Source of the DNA: Acetobacteraceae bacterium
GTDB lineage: Bacteria > Pseudomonadota > Alphaproteobacteria > Acetobacterales > Acetobacteraceae
Length of the DNA stretch: 49,567 nt
Reading direction: 5' to 3'
NCBI GenBank assembly: GCA_003506895.1
Contig: DNXO01000102.1
Coordinates: 1-49,567, forward strand
Part shown: positions 1 to 8,939 of the stretch, in pieces
How positions within the stretch are numbered: position 1 is the first letter of the stretch
How the letters are laid out: each line of letters opens with the position of its first letter
Notes under the pieces: model-generated
Database searches by the model: none
Told to the model about the DNA's origin: nothing
Seen by the model: only the letters and a program-made list of their open reading frames with translations
Translations under genes and position numbers: made by a program

Positions 1-1435
1 GATCCAGCCGAACAATACGATCGGCGTGCTTGGCACGTTCAATGACGGTGCGGGCACCTTCACCCTGAATGACGCAGTGGCGCTGTCACAGACCGGCACA
101 CTGACCGCCGGTCTGATGGTGTTGAACGACACGGCTGCGACGCTGCCCTCGATCGCTTTTGGCGGCGTCGTCAACGTTGGCACGCTGGATCTGAATGCGG
201 CGAACGGGGTGACCCAGACGGGCGGTCTGATCAGCGCGGCTCAGTTGCAAAGCAGCAGCGGCGTGGCCGGCGACGTGGTGCTGGGTCAGAGCGGCAACGC
301 GATCACGACCCTGGCCAATTTCAATGACGGCACTGGCGCCTTCACGCTGGTTGATTCGCATGCGCTGACCCAGGTCGGGACGTTGACCGCCGGGTCCGTC
401 AAACTGACGGACAGCGGGCTGTCCGCGCCGTCGCTGACCTTGAGCGGCACTGTGATCGCCGGGGTTCTGGACCTGAACGCCTCGGCGGGGATCGACCAGA
501 CGGGTGGCGTCATCAATGCCGGCACGTTGCAGAGCAGCGCCGGTGTGACCGGCACGGTGTCCTTGGCGCAATCTGGCAACACGATCGGTGTGCTGGGCAG
601 TTTCAACGACGGTTCGGGTAGTTTCACGCTGGCCGACAGCGTGGCGCTGACGCAGACCGGCACGCTGAGTGCCGGCCGGATGGTGCTGGCCGATACGAGT
701 ACGGGATCGCCGGCGATCACGCTGAGCGGGATCGTGACGGGCGGCACGTTGGACCTGACCTCGGCGGCCGGGGTTGAGCAGACGGGCGGCACGATCGCGG
801 TGAATCTGCTGCAAAGCAGCGGCGGCGTCACAGGTGCTGTGTCGCTGGGTCAGGCCGGCAACCACATCGGCACGCTCGGCACGTTCAATGACGGTAGTGC
901 CACGTTCACCCTGGTGGATGCCTCGGCGCTCAGCCAGACGGGGACACTGACCGCGGGTCTGGCGGTGCTGAACGACACCAACACCACCGCGCCGTCGCTG
1001 AGCTTCGGCGGCATCGTCAATGTCGCGACGCTGGACGTAAGTGCCGCGGCTGGGATTGCCCAAACGGGTGGTGCGATCACGGCCGCGCAATTGCAGAGCA
1101 GCAATGGTGTCGCTGGCACCGTGGTGCTGGGCCAGGCGGGCAACGCGATCGGCACGCTGGCGAATTTCAGTGTGGGCGGCGGCAGCTTCACGTTGCGGGA
1201 CAGCGCGGCGCTGACGCAGGCCGGAACACTGACCGCGGGGTTCGCGGCGTTGAGCGACAGCAACGCCACCGCGCCGTCGCTGACCCTGACCGGGTTGGTG
1301 AACGCCGGCACGCTGGATCTGAGCGCGGCGGCGGGCATCGCGCAGACAGGCGGCGTGATCAACGCGACCCAGTTGCAAAGCACCGGCGGTGTGACGGGGA
1401 CGGTGTCGTTGATCCAGCCGAACAATACGATCGGC
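1..1435 (+). repeat. Five tandem 282-bp coding repeats
   Basis: The first 25 bases of the window recur at 1411-1435, exactly 1410 bases later, which is five times 282. In translation five consecutive 94-residue units are readily aligned, each containing an FNDG-like turn, QTGTLTAG, a SL-[ST]-[LF] strand and QTGG. The copies differ at many bases, so they are old or under diversifying drift rather than freshly amplified. Beyond about 1500 the periodicity continues only loosely. Confidence 0.85.
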
Positions 1436-3880
1436 ACGATCGCCGCCTTTAGCGATCACACTGGGACTTTCGCGCTGAGCGACGGGGCGCCCCTCACGGT
1501 TACCGGTCCGCTCACCGCCGGATCGATCGCCCTCCATGAATTCAGCCCGGCACCTTCAGCGCTGACGGTGGCTGGGGTCATGACCGGCAGTTCGGCGATC
1601 AACCTGACGACGAACGGGGCTGACATCGTCGAGACGCCCGGCGGCGTGATCAGCACGCCCCTGTTGACGGCCTCTGTGCCCACGGGGGCCAGCGTGTCGT
1701 TGCTGGGCACCGCCAACGCGATCACCGGTGTCGGCAATGTCAATGCATCAGGCGGTACACTGACAATTCTCGACAGCGTCAATCCCAACATCGCCGGCGT
1801 GCTCTCGGCCGCGTCGATCAGTGTTACCGACAATGGTATCGGCGGGATCACAGCCACTGGCACCATCAGTGGAACCACCACCGTGTCGTTGAACACCGCT
1901 GGCGGCGGGGTCCAGGCCAGCGCGGCGGTTATCGAGACGCCGCTTCTGATCAGCACCACCGGCATTACCGGCAACGCCGTGCTGACCAACACCGGTAATG
2001 CCATCGCGGCAGTAGGCGGCCTCACCGTCTCGGGCGGCGGGTTGCAGATTTACGACGCGGGCAATCTGACGCTGAGCGGCCCCGTCTCCGTCGCGCAGGG
2101 TGCCGTGCTTACGGCCTCAGGGGGCCTGACGATTGCCGGTAACCTGAGTGCGCCTGGACAGGCCATCACCTTGGCGTCTGGCGGAGCCATCAACCAGACC
2201 GCCGGAGTGATCACGGCCGACACGCTGTTCGCGAGTGGGCAGAGTGTCGGGCTGGCGCCCGGCATGGGCAGCGGGCCACCGCTTCCCGGCAACCAGATCG
2301 GCACGGTGGGCTCGATCGCCTCCGCGGGAGCCGTCAGCCTGCTGAACGCGGCGCCGCTTCAGGTCGGCGGCCCGGTCCATGGCACGTATGTCAGTCTGCT
2401 GACCGAAGGGGCCGGGAGCACATTGACGGTCGCTGGGCCAGTCACGGGATCATCCGGCGTCACATTAAGTGCCGCGAACGGCGATGTGGTGCTGGATGCC
2501 GCGGTGACCACGCCGGGTGTGCTGACACTGATCAGCCCCCTGCAATCCATCGTGCAGACCGGCGGTGCGATCAGCGCGAACACGGTGACCGGAAGCGCTG
2601 GCGCCGACATAACGCTGGGCAGCGCCGCCAACACGATTGCCTCCCTGGGGCCGGTTTCGGTCGCCGGTAATCTGGTTGTGGCGGATACCGGGGTGTTGCA
2701 GGTGACAGGACCCGTCCAAGCCAGTAACGCCAGTCTGTCAGCCACTGCCGGAATCAATCTGGCCGGCGATGTCAGCGCCGGCACGCTCGACCTTGCCACG
2801 GCATCCGGTGGCGTCAGCCAATCCGGCGGATCGCTTGTGCTGAACACACTGAGCGCCATAGGCGGCGTTTCTGGTGGAGCAACCTTCGGTGGCGGCAGCA
2901 ACCAGATCGCCAGCCTGGGCGGGTTCACCGTCAGCAACGGCAACTTTGTCTTGGCGGACATAGGCGATCTCGCCGTGGCCGGAGCGCTGGTCGCGCCCAA
3001 TATCAGCATCACCACGCCTGCTTCCATTACGTTGCCCGGCGCCATCAACACCGGCACCTTGAACCTGCAAATCGGCGGCGGCATCGTACGGCCAGCGAGC
3101 GCCGGCGCGTTCACTGTCGGGACCTTGACCGGGGATGTGGCGGGGCAGGCGAACTTCGGCACCGGCACGGATATTACGACGCTTGGCCAATTCACCGTTA
3201 CCGGCCCCAGCGGCACACTGGCCTTGAGCAACGCCGCCTCATTGGCGGTAACGGGCCCGATTAACGCCGCCTACATCGCGGTGACGGCCACCGATCTGCT
3301 CACGCTCACGGGCACGATCACCACAACCGGCGCGCCGTTGGCGACACAGGCGGTCAGCACGACGCCTGTCGATCCCGGCAGCTATTTTGCAGTCGTATCG
3401 AGCCCCAACGGTGGAGCGCCGGCGATCAGGCAAACTGGAATTTTGCAGGTACAGCCATCGTCCGATGCCCAGACCGCGACCTTGCGGCTGGATTTCGCCG
3501 GCAATGGCGGCTCGATCACGCTGAATAATCTAAGCGGGCCGCAAACCAGCCTCATCCTGTATACGCGGACCGGCGGTTCGGCCTCCGGCACGATTAACGT
3601 GAACGCTCTGCGGGTGGTTGGCTCCGATGGTCAGTCCGCTCTGTTCGGCACTGTCGCTAATGCTGGTGGATCGGTTGCGGCCTACAATTCCACCATCCGA
3701 TCGTCGCCCTCGGCGAATTACCGCGTCAATGGTTGCCCGATCACGTCGGTGAACTGCGTGCTGCTGCCAATCGGGATATTGCCGTCCATTGATCCGTTAC
3801 GCGATTTCAATCTGAGCGTCGGTGAAGGCAGCGGCGACGAGGACCTGGCTTTGCCCGATGTCTCCAATACGGATTACTAA
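2..3880 (+). CDS. Filamentous-haemagglutinin-like repeat exoprotein, 3' part
   Basis: The reading frame is already open at the left edge, so the N-terminus with its secretion signal and TPS domain lies outside the window; a GTG at 26 is just a codon inside a repeat. The visible 1292 or so residues are rich in Gly, Thr, Ala, Ser and Val with short alternating strands, as expected for a right-handed beta-helix adhesin. Five units of 94 residues open the segment, each with variants of QTGTLTAG and QTGG; more diverged repeats follow. The last roughly 80 residues leave the repeat and contain two Cys (GCPITSVNCVLLP) and an acidic tail ending in NTDY, a C-terminus I associate with haemagglutination-domain exoproteins of this group. 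Inference: a surface or secreted adhesin exported by two-partner secretion; no FhaC-type transporter gene is visible. It is followed after one base by the CHAT gene. Confidence 0.8.
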   Translation: MQPNNTIGVLGTFNDGAGTFTLNDAVALSQTGTLTAGLMVLNDTAATLPSIAFGGVVNVGTLDLNAANGVTQTGGLISAAQLQSSSGVAGDVVLGQSGNAITTLANFNDGTGAFTLVDSHALTQVGTLTAGSVKLTDSGLSAPSLTLSGTVIAGVLDLNASAGIDQTGGVINAGTLQSSAGVTGTVSLAQSGNTIGVLGSFNDGSGSFTLADSVALTQTGTLSAGRMVLADTSTGSPAITLSGIVTGGTLDLTSAAGVEQTGGTIAVNLLQSSGGVTGAVSLGQAGNHIGTLGTFNDGSATFTLVDASALSQTGTLTAGLAVLNDTNTTAPSLSFGGIVNVATLDVSAAAGIAQTGGAITAAQLQSSNGVAGTVVLGQAGNAIGTLANFSVGGGSFTLRDSAALTQAGTLTAGFAALSDSNATAPSLTLTGLVNAGTLDLSAAAGIAQTGGVINATQLQSTGGVTGTVSLIQPNNTIGTIAAFSDHTGTFALSDGAPLTVTGPLTAGSIALHEFSPAPSALTVAGVMTGSSAINLTTNGADIVETPGGVISTPLLTASVPTGASVSLLGTANAITGVGNVNASGGTLTILDSVNPNIAGVLSAASISVTDNGIGGITATGTISGTTTVSLNTAGGGVQASAAVIETPLLISTTGITGNAVLTNTGNAIAAVGGLTVSGGGLQIYDAGNLTLSGPVSVAQGAVLTASGGLTIAGNLSAPGQAITLASGGAINQTAGVITADTLFASGQSVGLAPGMGSGPPLPGNQIGTVGSIASAGAVSLLNAAPLQVGGPVHGTYVSLLTEGAGSTLTVAGPVTGSSGVTLSAANGDVVLDAAVTTPGVLTLISPLQSIVQTGGAISANTVTGSAGADITLGSAANTIASLGPVSVAGNLVVADTGVLQVTGPVQASNASLSATAGINLAGDVSAGTLDLATASGGVSQSGGSLVLNTLSAIGGVSGGATFGGGSNQIASLGGFTVSNGNFVLADIGDLAVAGALVAPNISITTPASITLPGAINTGTLNLQIGGGIVRPASAGAFTVGTLTGDVAGQANFGTGTDITTLGQFTVTGPSGTLALSNAASLAVTGPINAAYIAVTATDLLTLTGTITTTGAPLATQAVSTTPVDPGSYFAVVSSPNGGAPAIRQTGILQVQPSSDAQTATLRLDFAGNGGSITLNNLSGPQTSLILYTRTGGSASGTINVNALRVVGSDGQSALFGTVANAGGSVAAYNSTIRSSPSANYRVNGCPITSVNCVLLPIGILPSIDPLRDFNLSVGEGSGDEDLALPDVSNTDY

Positions 3881-3881
3881 T

Positions 3882-6800
3882 ATGTCGCGCGCCGCCGTTT
3901 CGGGCCTGTTGATCGCCATTCTGTTGATGGCGGGCTGTGCCGTTCCGCCGCCCAGCGCTTACGTGAATGGCGACAGCGCGGGACAATCAGCGGGTCTTTC
4001 CGTGGGCAAGAACGCCGCGGGCGAAGATTGCACGCTGCAAAAGGCCTCTCAGGGCAGCGCCGAGATCGCCAACGTCTTCTGCGGCACTTGGCAGCAGCCC
4101 AGCGGCGTCGTGCGTTCGGCGGGACCGGTTCCCTCGGCCGATCTGGTTGCCCTGGCCACCTCCAGCCCCTGGCGCGAGGCGTTGGAGCAACGCTTCGCTT
4201 GTGAGGCGCCGAAGCTGACGACCATCCTGGATGGTGTTCCGGCGGCGCTGCTGTCCTGCACACGGCGCCAGGGGGGCTGGCCCCACGTGGCGCTCATCGC
4301 CGCGGCCGGTGGCGGAGCCTCGGGGCATGATGTCTGGTATGCGGACGGTGTGCTGCCGGCGTTGGCGCCAATCGAGCGCGCGGTGGGGTTGCAATCCGGC
4401 CGGTTGCAAGCTGGCGCCTCGGTTGCCAGCTCCGCTGCCGACGCGCTGATGGCCATCCGGCTGGCCGCCGAGGCCTATAGTTCGGGTGACATTGGCAAAT
4501 ATTACGCGCTGATGATGGTTGGCAGCCGAGCCAATCAGGCGGAGCGCTTCGCGGCAGCCGAACGGGCGTTTCGTGCCGCGCTGGCGCTGCAGGAAAAGGC
4601 GCTCGGTGCTAATAATCCCAACACCGCGACCACGCTGGAGCGGCTGGCGCTTCAGATATCCAATCAAGGCCGCTATGCCGAAGCCGATAGTCTGTTCGCG
4701 CGTGCCGAGCCCCTGGCTGTGAAGTCGGATGACCCCCTGGCGAGCGCCCGATTGGCCCATTATCAGGCTTTGAATTTGCTGAATGAGAATAAGACCGACG
4801 CGGCGCTTGTGCGGCTTGGCAAAGCTGAAACTGCCTACGCGGCTCGGCTGCCCGCCGCGATGCTCGATGCCAAACCGGTTCCGCAGGTGGCCAGAGGCAA
4901 TTTCGGCGGCGGTCTTGCCGAAGGGGCGGTCATTTCTGACCCTGTCATCAACGCTGCCTTGGCCGGGACGATCGAAGTGCGGCGGTATCGCGCCGTGGCG
5001 CTGCGCATTCTGGGGCGCGGCGCCGAAGCCGAGGCAGTTCTGCAATCGGCGCGCGGGCTGGCCCGGGGCAATAATCTGCGTGAACCCGTGGAGATCGCCA
5101 GACTGACCCGTACTGCGGGGGCCGCTGACCTGGCCCGCGGCGACGAGGCTCAAGCGGCCACGACGTTTGCCAGCGCGGCTACCTTGTTCGGTTCGGCTTT
5201 GCCGCAAAGCCGGCCGCTGGCGGAAACCCGTATGCTGGAGGCGGCCGCCATAGGCAGCAAAGCCGGCCTGCCCGCGGCGCTGATCGCCTGTCAGGACGCC
5301 ATCGCGATTCTTCGCCTGGAAGCGCTTGGCGTGCTGCCGAAGATAGTCGCCCCCTGCCTGAATATTTTTGGCGTCGCTGCGGACGCCGATCCAACTCATC
5401 GCCAGGCATTGCTAGCCACGATGTTCGAAGCCGCTCAGCTTGCCCAGGGTGGCATCACGGGCAATCAAATTGCTCAGGCGACCGCGCGCCTGGCCGAGGG
5501 GGCGCGCAATCCGAAAGTGGCCGAGGCGATCCGCCGCCGTCAGGACGCGGGCACTAACCTGACCGATCTGGAACGGGCCCGCGATGCCCGTATTCAGGGG
5601 GTCGCCGCGGGAGGTCCTGTCTCGGACACGGCCGACCTCGACACTAAAATCGCCGCGGCACGGGCAGCCCTGGCCGATGCCGACAGCGCGTTGCAGGCGG
5701 CTTCGCCGAATTACGAGCAACTGGTGCAGGAAGTGGTGCCGGCTTCGGCCGTGCTTGCCTTGCTGCACCCCGGGGAGGCGTTCGTTGCCGTCGATCTGGA
5801 TGACACTGGCGGCTGGACATTCGTGTTGCGCGATGGCGTGGTCAGCGCCGCGCGAATCACCACCGGGCAGGAGGGTATCGCAAAGCTCGTGCAGCGGGTA
5901 CGGGCCGGTGTCGAACCGACAACCGATGTGATACCGCCCTTCGATATCGCTGCCGCCTACACATTGTATCAGGACGTACTCGGCCCCGTGGCGGCGGAGT
6001 TGGACGGCGCCAAGTCGTTAGTAGTCGCCCCGACCGGGCCGCTGCTGTCGGTCCCGTTCGGTGTGTTGCTGACCGGTCCAGCAAGTCCCGATAAGCTGGC
6101 CGAGGCGCCGTGGCTGCTGAAGCGCATGACAATCGCCCACGTGCCGGCCGCGGCGAACTTTGTCTCGTTGCGCAAGGTGGCTGGCACCTCTCACGCAAGC
6201 GAGCCCTGGTTCGGCTTCGGCGACTTCCATCCTGTGACCTTGGCGCAGGCGCAGGGCAGTTTCCCGGGGGCATCTTGCTCTGACAGCGCGCAGCTTTTCG
6301 CCGGCTTGCCGCCGCTGCCCTTCGCGATCCGAGAACTGGATGCGGCCCGCCAGTTACTGGGCGGCCGCAAGGAAGATGAGTTGCTGGGCAGCGCGTTTAC
6401 CGCGAAGGCCGTCATGGCGGCGCAACTGAAAAACTATCGCATTTTGCACTTTGCCACCCATGCCTTGTTGCCGGCCGAACTCCGCTGCCAGTCCGAGGCC
6501 GCGATTGTGACTTCCGATCCTCCAGGGGCGACGGACGCTTCGGGGGCCTTGCTCACGGTTTCCAACGTGCTGGGCCTTAGTCTCGACGCCGATGTGGTGA
6601 TCCTGTCGGCCTGCAACTCCGGTGGCGGCGGCGCGGCGAGCAGCGGGTCGGGGCCGGCGAAGGTCGCGGGCGAAAGCCTGTCGGGCCTGGCGCGCGCCTT
6701 CTTCTATGCCGGTGCCCGTTCGCTGATGGTCACGCATTGGTCGGTTAACGATCAGACCGCCGCGTATCTGGTGGCGCAGACCATGCAAGAGGTGCGCGGG

Positions 6801-6983
6801 GGCGCCGGGATCGCCGAGGCCCTGCGGCATGCTCAACTGAGCCTGCTTGGCAGTGCGACCGGTTCCAGCGCCGTTTTGGCGCATCCGTTCTACTGGGCGC
6901 CGTTCGCGCTGATCGGTGACGGCGGCGTGGGCCGGAGCAAAACGGCAGATCGGGCTTCGCGCGAGTCCGTTGCCGGGTTATAA
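3882..6983 (+). CDS. TPR and CHAT-domain protease-like lipoprotein
   Basis: I chose the ATG at 3882, one base after the previous stop, because it is followed at once by a lipoprotein signal peptide with lipobox L-M-A-G-C (Cys19); an upstream in-frame ATG at 3822 would bury this signal. The mature 1033-residue protein has a helical middle with tetratricopeptide-like repeats (for example residues 220-310, with ALAL-QEKALG and NPNTATTLERLA) and a C-terminal CHAT domain at about 640-1020. The CHAT catalytic pair is visible: His860 in HFATHA and Cys911 in ILSACNSGG, so the peptidase fold looks intact. CHAT proteins are caspase-clan peptidases. Inference: a periplasmic or outer-membrane-tethered protease coupled to the adhesin, perhaps processing it. 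Partnership of such genes is known in other phyla; the substrate here is unknown. Confidence 0.85.
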   Translation: MSRAAVSGLLIAILLMAGCAVPPPSAYVNGDSAGQSAGLSVGKNAAGEDCTLQKASQGSAEIANVFCGTWQQPSGVVRSAGPVPSADLVALATSSPWREALEQRFACEAPKLTTILDGVPAALLSCTRRQGGWPHVALIAAAGGGASGHDVWYADGVLPALAPIERAVGLQSGRLQAGASVASSAADALMAIRLAAEAYSSGDIGKYYALMMVGSRANQAERFAAAERAFRAALALQEKALGANNPNTATTLERLALQISNQGRYAEADSLFARAEPLAVKSDDPLASARLAHYQALNLLNENKTDAALVRLGKAETAYAARLPAAMLDAKPVPQVARGNFGGGLAEGAVISDPVINAALAGTIEVRRYRAVALRILGRGAEAEAVLQSARGLARGNNLREPVEIARLTRTAGAADLARGDEAQAATTFASAATLFGSALPQSRPLAETRMLEAAAIGSKAGLPAALIACQDAIAILRLEALGVLPKIVAPCLNIFGVAADADPTHRQALLATMFEAAQLAQGGITGNQIAQATARLAEGARNPKVAEAIRRRQDAGTNLTDLERARDARIQGVAAGGPVSDTADLDTKIAAARAALADADSALQAASPNYEQLVQEVVPASAVLALLHPGEAFVAVDLDDTGGWTFVLRDGVVSAARITTGQEGIAKLVQRVRAGVEPTTDVIPPFDIAAAYTLYQDVLGPVAAELDGAKSLVVAPTGPLLSVPFGVLLTGPASPDKLAEAPWLLKRMTIAHVPAAANFVSLRKVAGTSHASEPWFGFGDFHPVTLAQAQGSFPGASCSDSAQLFAGLPPLPFAIRELDAARQLLGGRKEDELLGSAFTAKAVMAAQLKNYRILHFATHALLPAELRCQSEAAIVTSDPPGATDASGALLTVSNVLGLSLDADVVILSACNSGGGGAASSGSGPAKVAGESLSGLARAFFYAGARSLMVTHWSVNDQTAAYLVAQTMQEVRGGAGIAEALRHAQLSLLGSATGSSAVLAHPFYWAPFALIGDGGVGRSKTADRASRESVAGL

Positions 6984-7007
6984 CCAACCATCGGTTCGCG
7001 GTGGGTT

Positions 7008-8918
7008 ATGGATAACGAACGGCTTGGCAAATACGAGATACGCGGGATCCTGGGCAAGGGGGCCATGGGTACCGTCTATGATGGCTATGACGCCCTGATC
7101 GACAGGCGCGTCGCCATCAAGACGATTCCATTGCCCGACCCGTCGGATGCCGAAGCGCAGGAGGAACTGGCGCGGTTCCGCCGCGAGGCACAGGCGGCGG
7201 GCCGCCTGACCCATCCGAACATCGTCGCCGTCTATGACTACGGTGAGGACGGCAAGGTCGCCTATATCGTCATGGAGTATGCGCCGGGAACCGAACTGAA
7301 GAAGGTTCTCGACAAAGGCGATCGCCTGCCGCCGGCGGAAGCGGTGCGGATCATGCAGGGCGTGCTGGCCGGGCTGCAATTCAGTCACGAGCGCGGCGTG
7401 GTGCATCGCGATATCAAACCGGGCAACATCATCCTCTCGACGGACGGCACCGTGAAGATCGCCGATTTCGGCATTGCCCGGATCGAGAGCAGCAACATGA
7501 CCCAGGCCGGCACGGTCATGGGCACGCCGTCCTATATGTCGCCTGAACAGTTCATGGGCCAGACGGTGGATGCCCGCACGGACATCTATTCCGCCGGCGT
7601 GATGCTGTATCAGTTGCTGACCGGCGAGCGGCCGTTCGAGGGCGGCATGTCCGCGATCATGCATAAGGCGCTGAACACCGAACCGCCGCGCCCCTCCGAC
7701 CTGTCGGTCACGGCGCCTCCGGCGTTGGATGCGGTGGTTGCGCGCGCCATGGCCAAGCGTCCTGAAGCGCGGTTCGGCTCGGCGGCGAGCTTCGCCGCAG
7801 CGATCACGGCGGCGATGGCGGGTGGCGGCGGCGTTGCCGATCCGCTTGCCGGCGATGATGCAACGATGATTTCACAACGCTCGGCCCCGCCGGCTCCGCG
7901 CCCGGCCGCCGCGTTGGGCGCCAGCGCCGCTCCGGCCGTGCAATCAGCGGCGCCCCCTGCCAAAAGCAAGCTGCCGCTATTCGCCGGCGTGGCTGTGGTG
8001 GCACTCGCCATCGCTGGGGCTGGTGCCTATTTCGCGCTGAGCGGCGGCAAGCCGACCGTCCCAGCCCCGCAGGCCGTCCCAGCCCCGCAGGCCGTCCAAG
8101 CCCCGCAGGCTGTCGTGGCACCCGTCGCGCCCGTGGCGGCAACCACCCCTGCCGTGGCACCGCCGGGTGTCCAAGGTCAGACCGCCACTGGACCGATCGC
8201 ACCCGCCCAAACCACGCCGCCGGTCGTGCAAACCGCCAGTATCGCGGCCTCGCCCGCCCTGATCCGCGACGCTGTCTCCGCCAGCCTGCGCAACGTCGCC
8301 TGCGGTTTCACTCGCAGCACCGAGGAGGCGGGTAAGGTGGTGGTTTCTGGAGTGCTCTCTCGCGCTATCGAGGCCACCGCGCTGAACGTAATCCGGACAT
8401 CGCTGCCCGCGGCCGCGTCGCCGGACGCCTATACCCTGCGGCTCAATACGTTCGACGGTCCGTATTGCGGGATCGTTGACCTGCTTCGCGCCGCCGCGAC
8501 TCAACCCATGGGTTTGGCTCTGCGCGACAACGCCAGCGTGCTGCGCAAGGATGACCTGATAGTTCCGCAAATCGCCATGCCGGATTTCCCAGCCTGGCTG
8601 ACCGTCGATTATTTCAGCAGTGACGGTGGCGTCGCCCACCTTCACCCAACCTCCATCGCGTCCAATCGTCAGGAAGCCGCCGACGCCCATATCGCGCTCG
8701 GCGATTCGCCGAAGGAGCGGTGGCAGGTAGACGTTCCGTTCGGCACTGACATGATCGTGGCGATCGCGTCCTCCGCCCCGTTATTCCAGGGGCCGCGTCC
8801 CGACAACGATACCGGAGCCGCTTACCTGATTGCGTTGGACCATGCGTTGCAGGAAGCGGCGCGCAACAACACGCGTCTGGCCGCCAACATTATACTTCTG
8901 AAGACGACGCCGCGTTGA
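7008..8918 (+). CDS. ppkA: Transmembrane Ser/Thr protein kinase, PpkA type
   Basis: The 636-residue protein starts with a Hanks-type kinase domain (about 8-270). All key parts are present: glycine loop GKGAMG (16-21), Lys38 in VAIK, catalytic HRDIKPGN with Asp135, DFG (153-155) and SPE in the activation segment. A Pro/Ala-rich linker leads to one membrane segment at about 322-345. The remaining 290 residues, outside the cytoplasm if the kinase is inside, include a stretch (about 520-600, with SSDGGVAHLHP) resembling the DUF4384 domain often attached to such kinases. In T6SS loci PpkA phosphorylates a component that is then bound by an FHA protein; both a TagH gene and candidate TssL phosphosites occur here. 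It lies 24 bases after the CHAT gene, so the two may be co-transcribed. Confidence 0.88.
   Translation: MDNERLGKYEIRGILGKGAMGTVYDGYDALIDRRVAIKTIPLPDPSDAEAQEELARFRREAQAAGRLTHPNIVAVYDYGEDGKVAYIVMEYAPGTELKKVLDKGDRLPPAEAVRIMQGVLAGLQFSHERGVVHRDIKPGNIILSTDGTVKIADFGIARIESSNMTQAGTVMGTPSYMSPEQFMGQTVDARTDIYSAGVMLYQLLTGERPFEGGMSAIMHKALNTEPPRPSDLSVTAPPALDAVVARAMAKRPEARFGSAASFAAAITAAMAGGGGVADPLAGDDATMISQRSAPPAPRPAAALGASAAPAVQSAAPPAKSKLPLFAGVAVVALAIAGAGAYFALSGGKPTVPAPQAVPAPQAVQAPQAVVAPVAPVAATTPAVAPPGVQGQTATGPIAPAQTTPPVVQTASIAASPALIRDAVSASLRNVACGFTRSTEEAGKVVVSGVLSRAIEATALNVIRTSLPAAASPDAYTLRLNTFDGPYCGIVDLLRAAATQPMGLALRDNASVLRKDDLIVPQIAMPDFPAWLTVDYFSSDGGVAHLHPTSIASNRQEAADAHIALGDSPKERWQVDVPFGTDMIVAIASSAPLFQGPRPDNDTGAAYLIALDHALQEAARNNTRLAANIILLKTTPR
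8058..8111 (+). repeat. Three 18-bp tandem repeats in the kinase gene
   Basis: Three consecutive 18-base units encode V[PQ]APQA three times just after the membrane segment. The first two copies are identical and the third differs at two positions. The array extends a Pro/Ala linker, so copy-number change would alter only the length of the periplasmic stalk. Confidence 0.9.
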
Positions 8919-8939
8919 GTCTGGCGCCGGGGGGCGGTG

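Noticed and set aside
1..1435. CRISPR or rearrangement cassette interpretation of the repeats
   Set aside because: Units are long, in frame, contiguous and diverged without spacers; they are protein repeats.
86..1537. Long minus-strand open frame opposite the adhesin repeats
   Set aside because: It follows the repeats of the plus-strand gene, has an Arg/Gln-rich composition with no domain, and is what a high-GC repeat gives by chance.
8919..8939. Bidirectional terminator between the kinase and peptidase genes
   Set aside because: Only a few bases pair (CTG with CAG and CGCC with GGCG) with interruptions and no T run, too weak to call.
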